Source: Daphnia carinata (Eukaryota > Arthropoda > Branchiopoda > Diplostraca > Daphniidae). From it: a stretch of DNA of 64,000 nt. Within the stretch, counting starts at the first letter, position 1. Each line of letters begins with the position of its first letter. The position numbers and the translations under genes were made by a program. Below, in pieces: positions 51,142-60,839 of the stretch. A model generated the notes under the pieces. The model ran no database searches. It saw only the letters and a list, made by a program, of their open reading frames with translations, and was not told the origin of the DNA. The stretch lies in contig NC_081331.1 in NCBI RefSeq assembly GCF_022539665.2, forward strand, positions 4,808,501-4,872,500. Reading direction: 5' to 3'.

Positions 51142-53391
51142 TTAGAAGGACTGGCCATTGGCGACTTTGCCGAGACGCGACATCCAAAATTCCTTTTCAA
51201 TCGCGCAGTTCGTCTTTAGCTTGATGTGAGAAAACGGTGATTTCACCTGGAAAGCGTTTTGTGACCTACTTCCTCTGCAGAAGATTTCTATATTAAGTGG
51301 CTTCACTTCGTTTTCGCCCAAGTCGACCAGTTTAAAATTTCCTGCTTCAAACGGCGTCCTGTATACACTGAATCGTTGATTAGGGAGCTGGTGGGTCAGG
51401 ACTAACCCACTGTCAAACAAAAAGGCATACAGCTTCAAACCGTCAACATTTTTAAGCCAACCTTCACATATCAACATGGTAGCTTTTTGAAGTATTGGAT
51501 CAGCCGTACTACAGCTATCTATTTTTGCAATCGCGTTTTTAAAGGTCGCAAGTCCGGTTGCTTCCTCAACTCTTTGTAGAATGTCAGAAAGTTCTTTCAG
51601 ACTTTTTTCTAGCATATGGTGGTCGTCGTGCGCTTCTAGAGTTGATTTTAGTATATCCTTTATCAGTAGAGGTAACTTAAACACGCGTGATCGTGGGGAA
51701 TCCAAAAAGCTCCATAAATCGAGACGGCGCGAAAAATTTGAATTTACGCATTCTGCCAGGAATTTCTCAAAAGGAGAATTGGTTAACTTTTTCTCGTTCA
51801 ATAGGGTTTTAACTTCGACTAATCTCGAACAATAGGCGACGTAATTGTCTAATTTCGGTACAAAATCTTTAATCGCCTCTCCTATGTTCTCAAATCGGCC
51901 GTCTGGTCCAATTGTTTCGGATAGTCTATCTCGCAGTTCGCAGTGGATTGGCAAGAGGGACTCAATTCCTCCAAACATGAGTTCAGCCTCGCTTTTGGAA
52001 AGCAAACCCAAGCTCAATAGTGAGTCGCGATATATGTTTTGGAGCATCGAAAAATCTTCGATTTGATTAATCTCCCCTTGTAGCAGTTCATATATCTTCT
52101 CTTGTCTTGTAAGTTCTGGTTTATCTAAAGACGATGCTATTTCCCTACCATATGTTTCACACCACAAGTAGATCTTTCTCTGCCTTATTGGCTGCGGGGG
52201 TGGCAAACAATATGGTTTTGGTTTGTATTTAGAAGATTGTTTCAGGGATTTTGCAAAGCGCTTCAAAAGCCGTCGTTTGAGGCCTTTTCGTAATTTTAGA
52301 GTTGGTTGCCGTTCAATTTGAGAAGGAGGATTTTTTTCAAAATCCTCAATTTGCTTACATGGTTCTACCGAACCGGCATTTTGCTCCGTGTCCGTGCCGG
52401 TGTCCTCGGTGTCCTGTACGGTAATTTCAGGATGCTGAGGTGCCTGTAGGATTGAGGTCGTCTGGGTTTTTGTCAGGCTTGCAATAGCCCAACGTTCTAG
52501 TGGCTTTTCTTCAACCAGGATCGGGCTGCCAGGCCGGAGTTGGTATTCGCTTATTCGTTTATAAGGGCGGTTAACAATGAAAAGCTTCCTAACCTCAGTG
52601 GCAGTTTCCAAAACCTCTGGCAATGTGTCTTGTAGGCTGATTTTAGGATACAGGGGTGCGTCTAGAATGTGGGGGATCCTTGGTTTTTTCCGATTTGCGA
52701 CAGCCCAACGCTCTGGTGTTGTTTTTTGCTTGTTTTTAGATACAGATGTGGTTCCGCAGTTTTCTGGTTTCACTGTTGGATAATCGAAGCATAGCAGTGC
52801 GGATTCGGACGCATCTGGGTCAATGTCTTTTGTGTCGGAATACGTCAATTGTAATCCGCAGTTTTCTTCAGCGAGGGTCGGGTTGCTGGGCTGGAGTTCA
52901 TCAGTATTCCTAATACTGCTGTACCCACAAGGGCGGTTAGCGCTTAACCGCTTCCAAAATGCAAATGCACGCTGTACATCCGTGGCAGGTTCCAAATCCG
53001 CTGGTAATATGTCATTTACGCTGAATTTTGGATGCTTAGGTGCCTCTGGGTTTCGGGGAGTCCGGTTTTTAGTCAGGCTTGCAGCAGCCCAACATTCTGG
53101 TGGCGTATTTTGCTTGTCTGTAGATACAGATGCGGATCCGCGGTTTTGTGGCATTATTGCTGGATTATTGAAGGATGGCAATGCGAATCCGGAAGCATCT
53201 GGATCTATGTTTTTTGTATCGAAACATTGTATTCCGCGGTTTGCTTCAACGGGGCTCGGGCTGCCCGGTTTGCTTTCCGCTTGTCCTGGTCTGGTGTACT
53301 CACAAGGGCGGTCAACGCTGAACAGCTTCCAACCCAAATAGCTTATCAAAGCAAAGAAGAATAAAACTGTAAATCCAAAAATTGCTTCCAT
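51142..53391 (-). CDS. Membrane-anchored NET1/ARHGEF3-like RhoGEF, intronless
   Basis: Single-exon frame of 749 aa starting at the ATG of MEAIFGFTVLFFF. Residues 5-21 are a hydrophobic anchor. Residues about 25-330 hold two full and one partial copy of a roughly 120-residue unit (pattern KPGSPxPVE...DTKxIDPDAS...ERWAxAxxxK...AP-x-P-x-xS-x-xD-x-LP). A basic stretch (368-393) follows. A DH domain spans about 428-615: it opens RQEKIYELLQGEINQIEDF, and CR3 contains LDLWSFLDSPRSRVFKLPLL. The PH domain is about 640-745 (GWLKNVDGLKLYAFLFDSGL). Both modules resemble the NET1/ARHGEF3 family, which activates RhoA by GDP/GTP exchange. Family members normally lack an N-terminal membrane anchor and their genes have introns, so this looks like a retrocopy or ancient capture with a new N-terminus. 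Catalytic activity is not provable from sequence. It pairs with the gene at 43,491-45,344. Confidence 0.85.
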   Translation of the reverse strand: MEAIFGFTVLFFFALISYLGWKLFSVDRPCEYTRPGQAESKPGSPSPVEANRGIQCFDTKNIDPDASGFALPSFNNPAIMPQNRGSASVSTDKQNTPPECWAAASLTKNRTPRNPEAPKHPKFSVNDILPADLEPATDVQRAFAFWKRLSANRPCGYSSIRNTDELQPSNPTLAEENCGLQLTYSDTKDIDPDASESALLCFDYPTVKPENCGTTSVSKNKQKTTPERWAVANRKKPRIPHILDAPLYPKISLQDTLPEVLETATEVRKLFIVNRPYKRISEYQLRPGSPILVEEKPLERWAIASLTKTQTTSILQAPQHPEITVQDTEDTGTDTEQNAGSVEPCKQIEDFEKNPPSQIERQPTLKLRKGLKRRLLKRFAKSLKQSSKYKPKPYCLPPPQPIRQRKIYLWCETYGREIASSLDKPELTRQEKIYELLQGEINQIEDFSMLQNIYRDSLLSLGLLSKSEAELMFGGIESLLPIHCELRDRLSETIGPDGRFENIGEAIKDFVPKLDNYVAYCSRLVEVKTLLNEKKLTNSPFEKFLAECVNSNFSRRLDLWSFLDSPRSRVFKLPLLIKDILKSTLEAHDDHHMLEKSLKELSDILQRVEEATGLATFKNAIAKIDSCSTADPILQKATMLICEGWLKNVDGLKLYAFLFDSGLVLTHQLPNQRFSVYRTPFEAGNFKLVDLGENEVKPLNIEIFCRGSRSQNAFQVKSPFSHIKLKTNCAIEKEFWMSRLGKVANGQSF

Positions 53392-53600
53392 TATGGTGGT
53401 TTTAATTTTCCGCTGATAATTTTTCGCTGAATCTGTATTCCTTATGTGCAGTTGCAAGTGCTAATGGCTCATTGTAAACCACCCTTTTCCCTAAAATCCA
53501 ATTTTTTCAATAAATTCTTGTTGCATTTCGATTCCCAACACATATTTTAACATATTTTAACATATTACACACATATTTCAAGTGAAAAAATATCGTAAAA
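53392..53600 (-). promoter_or_regulatory. 5' flank shared (inverted) with the gene at 43.5 kb
   Basis: Counterpart of 43,290-43,490. It keeps, in order, CACTTGAAATATGTGTG, an ATTTTAACATATT repeat insertion, GAATCGAAATGCAACAAGAA, AAAAGGGTGGTTT, CTTGCA and GGAATACAGATTCAGC. The match runs up to the start codon. Confidence 0.65.
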
Positions 53601-54243
53601 TGTTATTTGTATTCTTTATTTTTATACAATTGAAAAATCGGATTGAACATGAATTTCATATGCGTTGTTCATAGGGAGAAACCAAAAGGCTTTCACGAAC
53701 GGCTTTTTTTTTCCTTAAAGAAAAAAGTAAGATAATGGCAACAGTGCGAATTTTAAAAACTGGCAATAAACATTGCCAGCGTCTATATGCATAGCTGTCA
53801 GTATTTCTTTGCGTGGATACAAGTTGTTACTTTTTACAGAAATTTTAAGGCGTACGTCCCGAAACGTTGGATCATTAAACGTCGATTCTGACTTTTGAAG
53901 CGTTTGAAGCATCGCCCGTACTTGTTACCGAGTTGTAAAAAGTTTTAAATATATATATCTATACCATTACTGGCAGAGAATAGGGAGCAATAAGGGTTTG
54001 TGTAACCAACCTCTTTGTGTATTTCAAAATTATTCGTGTCATTATCTTTTCTTTGTGACACCTATGTTTGTAATGCTTTTGACGAGATTGGATTCAAATT
54101 TGCAAGTTACCGTTACCTTACATGTCGCAACGATAATTAAAGACAAATTTTTTAACTCACATTTTTCCTTCTAGATTTCGTTTGCTGCTAATGTGGGTGA
54201 TAGTTTAATTGTAAATTTGTTCACCATCTGGCAGAATACACAT
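53601..54243. other. Intergenic, with one small unassigned frame
   Basis: A minus-strand frame at 53,912-53,715 starts at an ATG and reads MLQTLQKSESTFNDPTFRDV and about 45 further residues. It is not obviously noise, but no family, promoter or splice partner is recognisable; it may be a gene fragment. The rest is A/T-rich spacer. Confidence 0.3.
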
Positions 54244-55332
54244 TTACAAGTTGCAATTGACATTGGCTGGCCAATCACAGATGTCAAAAGGAGCATTGTA
54301 GTAAAGCCCAGCAGCACAATTCTACAGTATGAAAATAGAAACTGATTAGTCCTGATCAGTTTAAGACTCAACAGATTTAAAGACAAGTATGGAAATATGG
54401 TGCTTACGAAGAGGAATGATACTCCATCAATGCAGACATAGTACTGAGAACAGGAATAAGGACTGGAGAAGCTCCCGTTGGGTGCCGGGCACTGGAAATC
54501 GCCCGGTGCTGTGGGTGCTCTAGCTGTCGTTGTCGCTACGCAATTGAATTAGGATTTTTCCCATTTAAAAAAAGGGGGACGAAATGAATAATTAATAACT
54601 TACTTGTACAAGTAGATGCGATGCATGACGATGAAGGAGCGTCGAAGATTCCTCCATTTGGGCAAGTCTATAAGAAAGAACAAAGCGGAGTCAATGGGAT
54701 TTTAGTACCATTTGATTTCGTGTTTACGTGCAAATATCATACCTCTAATGAAGTGGCGTTGTTAGTGCAAACGTAATATTGGGAACTGCATGCACCCTCT
54801 TTAATAGGGAATTTACCATTGGGAGACGGACATGTGAAAGGCGAAAGGCGGTCACCGCAATCCGTTAATTCCTTGAAGTTGCATCCTACATCATTGAAAA
54901 GCAAATAACGTTCAGTGTGCATCACAGCATCAAAATTAACCACAAGAATCTATACCGTAGTAAACGAGATCAAACAATAGGTCGTCTTTACAATGGTACA
55001 AATGAGTTGGGGTGCCACCTGAAGCGCAAATGTAGTACAGTTCGCATTGCGTCTCGTGAGGAGCGACGTAAAGTCCTTCCGGACATTGATAATCAGATAC
55101 ACCCAAATCTATGTCCTTCGATACCACCTTTGAAATAATAAACGATGCCACATGAAGGTAAGACTTCTTGTTTTCAATGCTTAAAAGAAAATTACCTTGG
55201 GTTGTGTTTCTGCTGCGACAAATGCCAAAAGACCTTTTCCAAATCAAATTTGATGATCAGTTCAATAACGGATGGTGAAAAATAAATCAATCCCTGTTTA
55301 CCGTAAATAGCTAGCAGTGCGAGCGCTTTCAT
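54244..55332 (-). CDS. Gene A: secreted three-CBM14 chitin-binding protein (obstructor/CPAP3-like)
   Basis: Seven exons (minus): 55332-55302, 55233-55196, 55127-54956, 54885-54743, 54667-54604, 54535-54408, 54321-54244, all GT-AG and in phase, giving 217 aa. A signal peptide (MKALALLAIYGLLAFVAAET) is built by exons 1-2. Three CBM14/peritrophin-A domains follow: about 37-91 (CPEGLYVAPHETQCELYYIC), 96-150 and about 160-215 (ending CDWPANVNC). Each has six cysteines and the CxxYYxC-type aromatic core that stacks on chitin. Size, signal peptide and three domains fit the obstructor/CPAP3 class of cuticular proteins, so the likely site is cuticle matrix or peritrophic membrane. The linker before domain 3 is only about ten residues, so there is no mucin region. 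It is closest to gene C in its first domain (LGVSDxxCP, LLFDLVY). Confidence 0.9.
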
Positions 55333-55445
55333 GTTGTGCAACTGCGGCGTGTTAAAACGCAAGATGATATTAAAATTAAGCGGAAGCTCTCACTTCTGTT
55401 GCCAAGAGGACGAAATGCATAATAACGGAAGGGACGAGGCGTTGG

Positions 55446-55478
55446 TATTTAAATGGTTCGGTCGGATGCTGTCTTATC
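55446..55478 (-). promoter_or_regulatory. Gene A promoter: TGATAAG plus TATA-like box
   Basis: On the minus strand TTGATAAGAC lies about 141-146 bases upstream of the ATG. About 20 bases further downstream is a TATA-like ATTTAAATA (55,446-55,454). TGATAAG matches the arthropod GATA-factor site typical of gut and epidermal genes. The same pair at the same spacing precedes gene C. Confidence 0.45.
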
Positions 55479-55499
55479 AAATAATTTTATCGCTCTTCC

Positions 55500-56022
55500 T
55501 ACACAGTTAGGCTACGCATTGACATTATAATTGTTTGTGTACTTTGCACGAGAACAAAAAGTCAGTCGGCGGAAATGAAGAGAATTAATCGTGTTCCCCA
55601 ATGAAACACATAGGTTACCTAAATGCCAACTCTGACGTTGGTCGATCAACTTCCCCACAGTAAGGGATTAAATCTTATCTCTATCATCGCGATATGCAAT
55701 AGACTTTCGGAAGCTGCAGTGCAAGTGGACTGATCAGCTCGAATCTAGAATCTTGACCGAAAATGACACAAGCTTAGTAAATACATTAAATCCTGTAGCT
55801 CATGGTTATCACGTTTGTTCGCATGTGTTGCGTGATGTACACGAAATAGCGGTGCGTATTTCTTTTGACGTACACAAGCCAGTTAATCGCAATGGAAATG
55901 TTGATCTAGATTGCTCAATATCTCAGTAGTGCCGACAACCAGTAAACGAATTCCAAAACGAAGCATTTTGTTTTGAAAATTCAAGGCCTAAACAATATCA
56001 ATGAAAGGCTTGAAAGAAAGGT
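55500..56022. other. Intergenic spacer between genes A and B
   Basis: Upstream region of A (another minus-strand GATAAG at 55,674-55,679) and 3' flank of B. No gene, repeat family or ORF of interest seen. Confidence 0.5.
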
Positions 56023-56028
56023 TTTATT
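56023..56028 (-). promoter_or_regulatory. Polyadenylation signal of gene B
   Basis: AATAAA on the minus strand about 210 bases past the stop codon. Confidence 0.5.
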
Positions 56029-56236
56029 GTGACGGTAGTTTACAGAGATGTGTCATTGATATAGTGTGCAACAACCGTATAACTTATAGTGCTTGCAACA
56101 TATTATAATTATTTGATTAATTCAACTATATGGCTATTTAGAAATATGGAGGGAGTCACTAACTGACGTTGGTTTTCTCACTAAGAATTTTTAGATACAT
56201 CGGTAACGGCACACGTTTAGGACTTGATTTTTAGAA

Positions 56237-58129
56237 CTATGGGCCGCCAGTCATTCCGACGAATTTCAGATCCTGTTGGGAAAATAAATGAATATAGACA
56301 TCGACATAAAATTGTTCTTTGATTAAACAATCTTACTCGGAAAAATTCCATGGGATCGAAATAGCAGCCGGGAACGTTAATGGGATCCTCACAGAATTCG
56401 GTGGTGGGGTTAAACACCTGCCCAGCTGGACAGCTCTGGATATAAAAGTTTAATGAAAGACTGTTGTTTTATTAGTATAAGAATAAAAACTTACTGCTAC
56501 AATGTAGTTGCTGCCGGAACAGACATAGTACAAAGTACAGCTTCCGGGATAGGGATAATGGCCGGTACCCGGACAAACGAATGGTGCCTTAGTTGTTGGT
56601 GGCCTTGTGGTTGTGGTTGTGGTTGTTGTTGTTGTTGTAGGTGTTGTTGTTGTTGTAGGTGTTGTCGTTGTTGTAGGTGTTGTCGTTGTTGTAGGTGTTG
56701 TCGTTGTTGTAGGTGTTGTCGTTGTTGTAGGTGTTGTCGTTGTTGTGGGCGTCGTTGTTGTAGTGGGCGTTGTAGTAGTTGTTGCTGGTGTTGTGGTAGT
56801 TGTAGCTGAATTTCAATAGTTCAAATTTCAGTCAATTTCTATAAATTAAATGTGTAACCCTTACTTTTGCACGACGCGTTTTCCGCAGCGACGCAATTGT
56901 TTGTGCTCGGATCAAAGATGGCAGTTCCAGGGCAATTCTGTGAACGGACAAAAAAGCCAAAAAATTACTATTATGAGTTTGCTATTTAAATTCTTTATAC
57001 CTTACCTGTAAATAGGCCGTCCCACCGACACATGAGTAGTAACTATTTCCGCAAGTACCTATATTAATTCCAAGATTTTAATACATTGCCACTTACGCCG
57101 TTAAGCCTGAAAATAAAAGTTTTAAAGCTTATTTTACCTGGAACTGGGTAAAATCCGTCTGGGGTCGGACATACGAATGGTTTTTCTGAAATATGTTGAC
57201 AACATTGAAAATAAATAATGTTTCATTTTTAAAAAAAATATCAAAAAAGAGATAATCTAATTACGACAAGAAGCTTTATCCGGGGATGTGCATACTAGCG
57301 TAGTTGGGTCGAAGACGCTGTCTCCTGGGCAAGTCTAATAGATAATCACACGATTAAATAGCCAGTCTATCGAATAACAATAAACCGAAAACGTACCGAT
57401 ACGTAAGGAGAACCACTGACACAGACGTAATAATCAGCACCGCAAGTGTTGGGAATCGGGTAAAAGCCTTCGGCTGTCGGACAATTAAATGTCGGACCGA
57501 TTGTTGTAGCCGTCGTCGTCGGAGTGGTGAGTGTCGGACGTGTCGTGGTCGTCGTGGTCGTCGTTGATGAGGTAGTAGTCGTTTCTATATCTGGAAGTAT
57601 GTCAAGTTTGATTTCAATTATTTGCATGCACAATTCCAATTGGTTTGATACGACAGCTTACTGCGGCAAGAGGAATCCGCGTAAGGTACGCATTTTTTAA
57701 TTAATGGATCAAAAACATTTCCTGTCCCTGGGCATGTCTATATAAAAGATCGCAATTCATTTCAATTCACAAAAATTTAATGCCAAACGATTTCATTACC
57801 TGGATGTATGGTACTCCTCCTACACATGCATAATAAGTCGCTGTGCATTCACCTTCGATGGCATAGAAACCATCAGCAGCCGGACAAGTGAAACGTTCCT
57901 GATTCTATAAGTCAATAAAAATATTAGAACACGTTCACAAGCCTATAAGTGCATCCAACTTTAGATATAAATTTCGTACCTGTTGCCTTGCCAAAGAGAA
58001 AGCATTGATTTCCAAAAGGAAACCTAATATTTTCATGTAAAATGAAGTCAATTAGTTTCATGGCACTCTTGTTAACCTGACTAGCCACTTACATTGAAAG
58101 AGGATCGTGACAAGGAGCGATTTCAGCAT
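56237..58129 (-). CDS. Gene B: secreted four-CBM14 protein with Thr/Pro mucin-like linkers
   Basis: Twelve exons (minus): 58129-58093, 58023-57980, 57904-57800, 57737-57662, 57590-57397, 57334-57265, 57185-57138, 57058-57006, 56937-56865, 56805-56495, 56435-56337, 56272-56237, phases consistent, giving 381 aa. Signal peptide MLKSLLVTILFQCFLLEINA. CBM14 domains lie at about 32-87 (CPAADGFYAIEGECTATYYAC), 122-175, 178-233 and about 303-361 (CPGTGHYPYPGSCTLYYVC). A Thr-rich linker follows domain 1 and a longer (T)5P-repeat linker precedes domain 4; both are likely O-glycosylated. This is the architecture of peritrophins and intestinal mucins, so a role in the peritrophic matrix is likely (inference). 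Domain 3 is split by an extra phase-1 intron just before its second cysteine; gene D has the same intron. The last exon encodes a short tail, DLKFVGMTGGP. Confidence 0.9.
56626..56790. repeat. 18-bp coding minisatellite in gene B
   Basis: Unit GTAGGTGTTGTCGTTGTT on plus (about five near-perfect copies plus diverged edges) encodes TTTTTP hexapeptides on minus. The copies are near identical, so the array probably varies in length between individuals. A cysteine- or valine-rich plus-strand frame over it is an artefact. Confidence 0.9.
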
Positions 58130-58186
58130 TGTGGGTAGTAAAGCTCTTCTTTTACAACTGTGCTCCGTGATTGAATTGTCTGAGGT

Positions 58187-58275
58187 CATATATTTCACTG
58201 TGATGGCTTATCGTATTAAATAAAAAATCACTTGTCAGCGCCATTATCTGGCTTTGACATGTTTTAACTCTTATC
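58187..58275 (-). promoter_or_regulatory. Gene B promoter: GATA motifs and TATA-like box
   Basis: CTGATAAGAG lies on the minus strand at 58,270-58,275 (141-146 bases upstream of the ATG, the same distance as in gene A), and CGATAAG at 58,207-58,212. AAATATATGA (58,187-58,195) is a TATA-like element about 60 bases upstream of the ATG. Confidence 0.4.
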
Positions 58276-58279
58276 AGTT

Positions 58280-59246
58280 GAAACTGGCAAATAGGAAGAA
58301 GAATTTTCATCGTCGTCATCTTAATAAAAGCTTATTCACCGTGAGCTGAACATGACGCGGTGTATAAGTCATGACACTAGTTCGGCGTTAAACAACCTTG
58401 ACAACTAACTAAGCCCAAATATGTTTTCCCCATAGTTACCGTTCACTAAATCACGTTCTCGATAAATGACCTGTGAAAATCAAAAGTCGAGAGTCCGTTA
58501 GCAATTTTCACGAGGCACACATCAAAACCCAAATATTAAAGCTGTTTGTTTGCCATCTATCCGAGGGACGGAATTCACGACGACTGGTCCTGACATGTTT
58601 ACCTTCATGTCAAACTTTTGGAATTAACCGAATTTATTATTAGCAAATCGTTAGGATTTCCCAACTGATCACGCAACTGAGCCTAAAGAGCAAACACACG
58701 AACCAACACACGTCTTTCTGTCGATGTGGCAGTTTAGCGCATCATTTGTCAATGAGTTTAGGTCTCCCCACCTTGACACCTTTCGAGAAGTTGCAAACCT
58801 TTCCTAGTTTTTTTTTTTTTCTCCACAAATTTGCAAAGGGAAGGGTTCGGTAATAGAAACAGGTGAGCTCCCAGCCCTGGCCAACATTTTCAGCATTACG
58901 TCGCCCTTGGTAAAAAGGCACGCATCGGGAGAAAGGTCCAAATCATCCACGGTTGGTTAGATAAAAAAGAATAAAAGAATAAACAAAAAGGAAGAAAGAG
59001 AAAATCAAACAAAACAACGAAATCCTTCTGTATCTGAAAACAATTATCGTCTGGAATTTTTTCTAAAGGTGCCGTCTTTACAGGCTTATTTGTGTAGACA
59101 CGTAACTTGCTTCACAAGCTTCGGAGAGGGCAATTCTTATTTGTTTCTACGTGATGAAATTACACATTTATGATGTATAAGATTTATCACCAGCCTCACG
59201 AGGCACGCTATCATACACGTACAAGTGTCATTACGACTTTCGTCAT
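58280..59246. other. Intergenic spacer between genes B and C
   Basis: About 1 kb with no supported gene. There is one T12 run near 58,808, unusual for this half of the window. It contains upstream sequence of B and the 3' flank of C. Confidence 0.5.
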
Positions 59247-59252
59247 TTTATT
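59247..59252 (-). promoter_or_regulatory. Polyadenylation signal of gene C
   Basis: AATAAA on the minus strand about 227 bases beyond the stop codon. Confidence 0.45.
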
Positions 59253-59478
59253 CGATTTATCACAAGGCATACGCATATAGAAATAAAAGCAACTGGGGAA
59301 CGTATACTTTACATTAAGCTACGTTCACAATATATCAGTTATACAACAAACCAATTATATATAACGCATCTCTGCATTAAAAATTATAGTAAGTACACTT
59401 GTTTGGTGGAGCAAAACAAAGTTTGATTATTATGCTTCAGCGGTGGAAAGCATCTTTAAGAAAAACGGCGTCGTCATT

Positions 59479-60703
59479 CTATTTACCATTGCAGCTAGGG
59501 ACGCTGCTGGGCCAATCGCAAACGCCACCAGCTGGATTGAACACAAGTCCAGACGGACAAGTCTGTCGATAAAATTTGTTAAATTTTAACGTCTCTTAAT
59601 TAAATCTCATTCTACAAAAATGAAGGTGCTTGAGCTATGTAGGCTACGTACGAAAAGGAAGGCGGTGCCGTTGTCACACACGTAGTAATTTGAGCATTGA
59701 GCTGGGTCTGGGTAAGTTCCGTTTGACGGGCAGACGAATGAACCTCCCACGGTTGTTTTGGTGACCACTGTTGTTAAATGGATTGTTGTTGGCGGAATTG
59801 TTGTCGCCGCGGGGGCACTCGTTTTGGTAGCGGATGGCGTTGACAATATTGGCGCACTAGTTGTTGGCGTTGCTGTAAACAAGCGAAACAAAATATTTCT
59901 ATGATATTAAAAATTGTAATTATTGGTCGAGTTGGGACATGACGGGGCAAATTTATGTACGAATCGCCTACCACTCTTGCACGCCAAAGCGTTTGGTGAA
60001 ACACATCGTCTGTTGACCGGCTCGAAGACACCGTAGGATGGACAATACTAGAAGTATGTTTCAATGCATGTCAACAAGAATGTTTACGAGTGCGTGAAGG
60101 ACTATGTTTTAGATTACTTACAGTGGAAAAGGACTGGCCGTCGAGACAAGTGTAGAAATGGGAACTGCAACGGTCCGTGTACTCGGGATAAAACCCGTCA
60201 TCGGGACATGTAATAGGCTTCAGGCTAGGTTGACTAGGTGTTGAGGTTGTGGGTACAGGCTGAACGCTTGTAGCAAACTCTGTGCATCATGTAATACATC
60301 CAATTACGCAACCCTTATTCATTTGTTTAGGCAAAAGCAAAAGCGGTAAACATTATATACCATCCGGTCGGGTACGATTTCCGCAGTACGTTTGATCGGG
60401 CCAGTTGCAGCCGTCATAGACGAGGTCAAATAGCAAATTGGATCTACATTGCCACAGGTAAGTGGGTTCTGTGTTGTAACAGGTGTAGTACAGTTCACAC
60501 CGCTCAGGATGCGGGTAGATGCTGTGGCCTGTTGGGCATTTGAAATCGCTGACACCTAAATTGATGTCAGCAGCACTGAAGACGAACGAGCCTGTACAAG
60601 AAAACAATTGTTTTAGAACTATGACTAGTCTACTTGCAGTTAATTGTTATAACTTACATTGGAAAATGGCAAATGCCAAAAGCATGGAGGACAGCCTATT
60701 CAT
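59479..60703 (-). CDS. Gene C: secreted three-CBM14 chitin-binding protein
   Basis: Six exons (minus): 60703-60658, 60591-60361, 60279-60122, 60047-59975, 59872-59652, 59562-59479, all GT-AG and in phase, giving 270 aa. A signal peptide (MNRLSSMLLAFAIFQCSFVFSA) spans the first junction. CBM14 domains lie at about 33-88 (CELYYTC core, ending CNWPDQTYC), 111-166 (CSSHFYTC) and 215-266 (CPSNGTYPDPAQCSNYYVC, ending CDWPSSVPSC). Thr/Pro-rich linkers separate domains 1-2 (about 20 residues) and 2-3 (about 45 residues). The first domain and its LGVSDFKCP lead-in match gene A closely, and domain 3 ends CDWPxxVxxC in both, so A and C are paralogues. C differs by its longer mucin-like linker. Likely role: binding chitin in cuticle or peritrophic matrix. 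Confidence 0.9.
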
Positions 60704-60795
60704 TTTGTTCCGGTGTTGGCTTGAAGCGAATTTCAGCGTTCTTTCAAATGCCAATTGCTGCCCGCAATTAATTTCCATCCCACTGTGTTGTACTT

Positions 60796-60828
60796 CTTTT
60801 ATACAACCCACAATATCCGGACCTTATC
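60796..60828 (-). promoter_or_regulatory. Gene C promoter: TGATAAG plus TATAAAAG box
   Basis: A canonical TATAAAAG (60,796-60,803) lies 93-100 bases upstream of the ATG on the minus strand. TTGATAAGGT (core 60,823-60,828) is 20 bases further upstream. Spacing between the two elements equals that in gene A. Confidence 0.6.
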
Positions 60829-60839
60829 AAAAACAATGT

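Noticed and set aside
53032-53364. Plus-strand frames over the RhoGEF-like gene
   Set aside because: Antisense shadows of the repeat region; the minus frame has the domain evidence.
56453-56819. Plus-strand Cys-rich and Val-rich frames
   Set aside because: Generated by the 18-bp GTAGGTGTTGTCGTTGTT array antisense to gene B.
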